64,000 nucleotides of DNA from Pseudomonas kilonensis (GTDB lineage: Bacteria > Pseudomonadota > Gammaproteobacteria > Pseudomonadales > Pseudomonadaceae), in NCBI RefSeq assembly GCF_001269885.1, contig NZ_LHVH01000023.1, positions 105,226 to 169,225 on the forward strand. Reading direction: 5' to 3'. The notes beneath the pieces were generated by a model. It was not told where the DNA came from. It was given only the letters and a program-made list of their open reading frames with translations, and did not search any database. Both the position numbers and the translations under genes were made by a program. Positions 61,146 to 64,000 of the stretch are shown here, piece by piece; position 1 is the stretch's first letter, and each line of letters opens with the position of its first letter.

Positions 61146-62065
61146 TGATCACCAACCTCCCCCCGTTGAACGCCGTCCGCGCCTTCGCCGCTGCCGCTCG
61201 CCACCAGAGTTTCAGCCGCGCCGCCGAAGAGCTGCACGTCAGCCACAGCGCCGTCAGCCGCCACGTAAAGTTGCTCGAAGAGCGCTTGGGCGTGCTGCTG
61301 ATCGAACGTCGAACCCGCCAGTCCTTGCTCACCCCGGCCGGTCGGGTTTTCTACGAGCAGGTCAGCGAGGCGCTGACCCAGATCGCCAACGCCGCCAGCG
61401 CACTGACGCGCAGCGCTGCCCAGCGCAAAGTGACCATCAACGTGCGCCCCTCCTTCGCGGTGCGTTGGCTGATCCCGCGATTGCCCGACTTCATGGCGCG
61501 CCATCCAGACATCAAGCCCGACGTCGTCACCAGCACCCGGCCTCCCGATCCATCACGGGAAACGTTCGACGTGGTCATCCGTCGCGGGCACGCCGGCTGG
61601 TCGCCCCATGTACAGCCCACGGTGCTGCTGGAAGACGACCTGCTGCTGGTCGCCGCACCGTCGTTGCTGCGCAGCGTGCCATTGGAAAACGTCCACGACC
61701 TGGCCCGGCACACCTTGTTGTCGGGCAGGACGCGCAGCAGCGATTGGCAAGACTGGGCGGAACACGCAGGGATCGAGCCATTGAACAACCTGCCGACCCT
61801 GCAATTCGATCACATGCACCTCGTGCTGCAGGCCGCCGTCGATGGGCTGGGCGTAGCGTTGTGTCCGGTTTCGCTGCTGGGCAGGGATTTGTCCAACGGG
61901 CGCCTGACCTGTCCACTGCCGTCGTTGCGCCTGCCGTTAGCCCGCTATTACTACGGGGTGTCCAGGGATGCGGTGGCTGAGACGCAGGTTTTTGTTGATT
62001 GGTTGTTTTCTCAGATCCAGCAAGATGCAGCCGCCGCGACATCTAGAATCGATGCCGGTTTTTGA
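61145..62065 (+). CDS. LysR family regulator, GcvA-like
   Basis: 306 residues. The GcvA-type opening is NLPPLNAVRAFAAAARHQSFSRAAEELHVSHSAVSRHVKLLEERLG, with FERRTRQSLLTPAGR-like wing. It probably controls the divergent LysE exporter. No ribosome site precedes the ATG, and the operator-like palindrome ends on it, so the message might be leaderless. The next gene begins 31 bases after its stop. Confidence 0.9.
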   Translation: MITNLPPLNAVRAFAAAARHQSFSRAAEELHVSHSAVSRHVKLLEERLGVLLIERRTRQSLLTPAGRVFYEQVSEALTQIANAASALTRSAAQRKVTINVRPSFAVRWLIPRLPDFMARHPDIKPDVVTSTRPPDPSRETFDVVIRRGHAGWSPHVQPTVLLEDDLLLVAAPSLLRSVPLENVHDLARHTLLSGRTRSSDWQDWAEHAGIEPLNNLPTLQFDHMHLVLQAAVDGLGVALCPVSLLGRDLSNGRLTCPLPSLRLPLARYYYGVSRDAVAETQVFVDWLFSQIQQDAAAATSRIDAGF

Positions 62066-62096
62066 TGCTCGATTTGTTCAGTCAGATGGATCTCCA

Positions 62097-62558
62097 ATGA
62101 TTACACCAACGGATGAACTCGCGATACGTCAGATCTCAGCACTTCCCCCGGAAATTCTGCGGCTAGAAGCGCAGGCAATAACGGAAGGTTTCAGGTTTCT
62201 CACGCGCCTGATTGCTGATTGGAAAGACGGTTCCAATCGGTTCGATCAACCCGGGGAGGGTCTTTTTGGAGCTTTCAGCAATGGGCAGCTGGTTGCCATT
62301 GGTGGCCTGTCAAATGATCCCTATGCCGGGGCGGATATCGGCAGGCTGCGTAGGGTATACGTCTGGCGTGCAGCAAGGGGTCAACATGTGGGGAAAGCGT
62401 TAGTGCAGCGGCTTCTTGGGTATGCAGCGCAAAACTTCAGTGTGGTGCGTTTGTCCACGGATACACCGGAAGGCGCAGCCTTTTACCTTCGCTGCGGATT
62501 TCGGCCGGTAGAAGATGATTTTGCGACCCATGTCCTATCATTTTCAGATGTTGGGTAA
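62097..62558 (+). CDS. GNAT family N-acetyltransferase
   Basis: 153 residues. The acetyl-CoA site is IGRLRRVYVWRAARGQHVGKALVQRLLGYA (motif A), with VRLSTDTPEGAAFYLRCGFRPVEDDFATHVLSF at the end, the usual GNAT C-terminal pattern. Base composition is slightly less GC-rich than its neighbours. GGA lies at the right distance before the ATG at 62097. The substrate is unknown. Confidence 0.85.
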   Translation: MITPTDELAIRQISALPPEILRLEAQAITEGFRFLTRLIADWKDGSNRFDQPGEGLFGAFSNGQLVAIGGLSNDPYAGADIGRLRRVYVWRAARGQHVGKALVQRLLGYAAQNFSVVRLSTDTPEGAAFYLRCGFRPVEDDFATHVLSFSDVG

Positions 62559-62572
62559 TCAGGACGAAAACA

Positions 62573-62680
62573 CGCAGGCTCATCGAGCCTTTCGCCATCG
62601 ACATCCCCGACAGCGCCCTCGAGGAGCTTCGGCACCGCCTGCTGAACGCAAGGCTGCCTGAGTTGTTGGCGGAGGATATC
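62573..62680 (+). pseudogene. Remnant of an epoxide hydrolase N-terminus
   Basis: The frame reading RLIEPFAIDIPDSALEELRH followed by RLLNARLPELL matches the start of epoxide hydrolases (the PFxIDIPDxxLxDLRxRL motif). No start codon precedes it, and after about 36 codons the frame runs into unrelated AT-rich sequence and a REP doublet. The rest of the gene is missing, so this is a decayed relic. Confidence 0.65.
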
Positions 62681-62740
62681 AGGGCTTTTTTTTCGCGGCT
62701 GTCGCTAGAAAAATCTGAAAATACTCGCCGCAAGCCTCCT

Positions 62741-62843
62741 GTGGGAGCCCTGTTCCTGTGGGAGCAAGGTTTGCCCGCGATGAAGACGACGCGGTCTTCC
62801 GGGGAACCGAGGTGTCTGCATCGCGAGCAAGCTTTGCTCCCAC
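62741..62843. repeat. REP doublet with an extra half copy
   Basis: A partial core GTGGGAGCCC at 62741, then an inverted family A doublet 62758-62843 with GCAAGGTTTGCCCGCG on the left and GCGAGCAAGCTTTGC on the right. Confidence 0.8.
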
Positions 62844-62907
62844 AGAAAGCCATGCACTCCAGTGGTAGCGGCAAAAATCGGTCCGAAAATCTCGTAGGAA
62901 TTTACCT

Positions 62908-63045
62908 CTGTGGCGAGGGGATTTGTCCCCGCTGGGCTGCGAAGCGGCCCCAAACCAGGCACCTTATTTCGCCAGGCACACCGCAGGCGCCGGTTTTGCG
63001 ACTGCTGCGCAGCCGAGCGGGAGCAAGCTCCCTCGCCACAGGGGG
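62908..63045. repeat. Family B repeat doublet, single unit
   Basis: TGTGGCGAGGGGATTTGTCC at the left and GGGAGCAAGCTCCCTCGCC at the right, flanking GCTGGGCTGCGAAGCGGCCCC. It is a diverged single relative of the units arrayed at 52701-53736. Here the two arms belong to different variants, in contrast to the matched arms of the array. Confidence 0.8.
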
Positions 63046-63198
63046 GGCGTGCGTCCTACAGGTCGGTTGTGGGGGCTGGGATCGACTTCTATAGTTGGGT
63101 CGTCGCTGGCTTTGGCCGGTGGCTGGGTTTCGCAGCCCGCGTGAACAAATCTGAATACCGTCAAATGAAATTCAGGCAAACTTGCCCGCGTTCATTTT

Positions 63199-63342
63199 AT
63201 GGCGGTTGTGCGCGGGAGACTTTCGGGTCTGCCGAGTTTTTGGATTGGTTCCTCGGTCTGCGAACCCTCGCGCAACTGCCACCCATTTGATTCGCAGCAA
63301 AAAGGTGGCGATTCTTTCTATCGAATGAGTGCAACCTTATGA
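63199..63342 (+). CDS. Candidate 47-residue leader peptide
   Basis: An uninterrupted frame from ATG 63199 (MAVVRGRLSGLPSFW...) to TGA 63340-63342, ending MSATL. The stop overlaps the start of the downstream gene (ATGA). There is no ribosome site before the first ATG. AAGGTGG at 63302-63308 lies too far (about 30 bases) to serve the downstream ATG directly, so coupling through this frame is plausible. The sequence also folds as RNA, so the frame might be a by-product of structure. Confidence 0.4.
   Translation: MAVVRGRLSGLPSFWIGSSVCEPSRNCHPFDSQQKGGDSFYRMSATL
63201..63280 (+). promoter_or_regulatory. Structured leader RNA upstream of a DUF3077-like gene
   Basis: GGCGGTTGTGCG (63201-63212) can pair along its whole length with CGCGCAACTGCC (63269-63280), 12 pairs including two G-U. 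Inside it, TCGG/CCGA (63223-63235) and GCCGAG (63231-63236) / CTCGGT (63252-63257) form alternative smaller stems, which could switch. It precedes the small gene at 63339 by about 60 bases. Confidence 0.55.
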
Positions 63343-63620
63343 CAACGAATCAACCATCCAGCCGCTTCACCCCTCTCACCCAAACCGCCACCACCCACCC
63401 CGTCCTGCTGATCGACACCCAAGCGCCACTCCCCGAACTCCACGCTTGCGCCAGCGAACGCCTGCACGCCACGCTCGATTACCTGACCTTGGTGGCGTGC
63501 AGCAGCCTGCGTGATTCGGCATCGAGCGACATCAACACCATCACCAACGTCGCCCGGATCCTGGTGCAGGATGTGGCGGATGTGTTTGGCGTGATCGAAC
63601 AACGCGGGCTCGAAGGCTAA
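63339..63620 (+). CDS. Small Pseudomonas protein, DUF3077-like
   Basis: 93 residues, without signal peptide. After a Thr/Pro-rich N-terminus comes a helical core, LHACASERLHATLDYLTLVACSSLRD and INTITNVARILVQDVADVFGVIE, that resembles the abundant small DUF3077/DUF6124-type proteins of pseudomonads. Their function is unknown. The ATG overlaps the stop of the leader frame and no ribosome site stands at the normal distance. It is followed by family C repeats. Confidence 0.75.
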   Translation: MTTNQPSSRFTPLTQTATTHPVLLIDTQAPLPELHACASERLHATLDYLTLVACSSLRDSASSDINTITNVARILVQDVADVFGVIEQRGLEG

Positions 63621-63647
63621 ACCGTTGAGACGGCGACGGCACAATTG

Positions 63648-64000
63648 ATCGTTCCCACGCTCCGCGTGGGCATGCATCCTGTGACGCTCTGCGTCACTTT
63701 CCAGAAGCGGAACGCGGAGCGTCCCTGGCGGCATTCCCACGCGGAGCGTGAGGAACGATCTCCACAGCCCCCCGCGACCCGATCGTTCCCACGCTCTGCG
63801 TGGGAATGCATCCCGTGACGCTCTGCGTCACTTTCCAGAAGCGGAACGCGGAGCGTCCCTGGCGGCATTCCCACGCGGAGCGTGAGGAACGATCTTCCAC
63901 AGGCCCCGCGCCCCGATCGTTCCCACGCTCCGCGTGGGCATGCATCCTGTGACGCTCTGCGTCACTTTCCAGAAGCGGAACGCGGAGCGTCCCTGGCGGC
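63648..64000 (+). repeat. Tandem family C repeats running off the window
   Basis: Three units start GATCGTTCCCACGC at 63648, 63781 and 63915 (133-134 bases apart); the third is cut by the window end. Each has GTGGGCATGCATCC or GTGGGAATGCATCC, GTGACGCTCTGCGTCAC, and GGAACGCGGAGCGTCC, and ends GCGTGAGGAACGATC, so the outer ends pair. A single diverged unit is at 9428-9540. Confidence 0.85.

Noticed and set aside
62910..63290. 126-codon frame over the family B repeat and the leader
   Set aside because: It begins in repeat sequence and crosses the structured leader in a different frame from the coupled ORF; no protein features.

Overview
The window is chromosomal DNA of a Pseudomonas of the fluorescens group. 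The protein families (Fap amyloid operon, NhaB, short-form Gnd beside a Zwf, OprD porin, hydroxycinnamate genes, XylR-XylAFGH), the high GC, the Shine-Dalgarno usage and the very dense REP-type repeats (GTGGGAGC...GCTCGCGA and two further families) all fit. No rRNA, tRNA, CRISPR array, integrase or intact transposase is visible. The gene order looks like ordinary core-to-flexible chromosome, with intergenic spaces heavily colonised by short repeats.

Layout. 1-7.5 kb: the end of an ABC-F ATPase, an MFS transporter bracketed by three copies of a long structured repeat, an alpha/beta hydrolase, azoreductase with divergent LysR regulator, a YjbR-like protein, and a DUF1294-UppP pair. 7.7-10.7 kb: a Cache-type chemoreceptor and a PnuC/NadR-like NAD-precursor uptake pair. 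11.0-17.6 kb: the complete functional-amyloid operon fapABCDEF, followed by a convergent sigma-54 activator with an atypical receiver. A good sigma-54 promoter and three similar 18-bp palindromes precede fapA. 17.9-25.2 kb: a small conserved protein, a delta-60 repeat protein, NhaB, and an overlapping gnd-zwf-HAD phosphatase operon.

25.5-33.7 kb: CptA phosphoethanolamine transferase, a GNAT, ZapE, a SnoaL-like protein, a YafY regulator, a LEA lipoprotein, a nitrilase with divergent LysR, and two small stress-type proteins. 33.9-42.0 kb: ferulate/hydroxycinnamate catabolism, with ech-vdh-fcs read as one unit, a divergent MarR regulator, an OprD porin and an MhpT-like aromatic acid transporter. 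Ferulate would enter by the porin and transporter, be activated by Fcs, cleaved by Ech to vanillin, and oxidised by Vdh to vanillate; vanillate demethylation is not encoded here. 42-52.6 kb: small membrane, exported and unknown proteins, TrmK, galactose dehydrogenase, a DeoR regulator with a direct-repeat operator, an aldo-keto reductase with LysR, a DCC protein, and a DUF2269/saccharopine-dehydrogenase-like pair.

52.7-53.7 kb is an array of 178-bp repeat doublets. 53.7-60.4 kb is the xylose locus (xylR divergent from xylAFGH, no xylB). 60.4-64 kb holds a LysE exporter with divergent LysR, a GNAT, an epoxide-hydrolase remnant, more repeats, and a small DUF3077-like gene preceded by a structured leader containing a 47-codon ORF whose stop overlaps the gene start. 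The strongest leads for unexplained biology are the three-copy structured element around the MFS gene, which shows compensatory stem changes between copies, the coupled leader at 63.2 kb, and the putative sigma-54/UAS architecture of the fap promoter.
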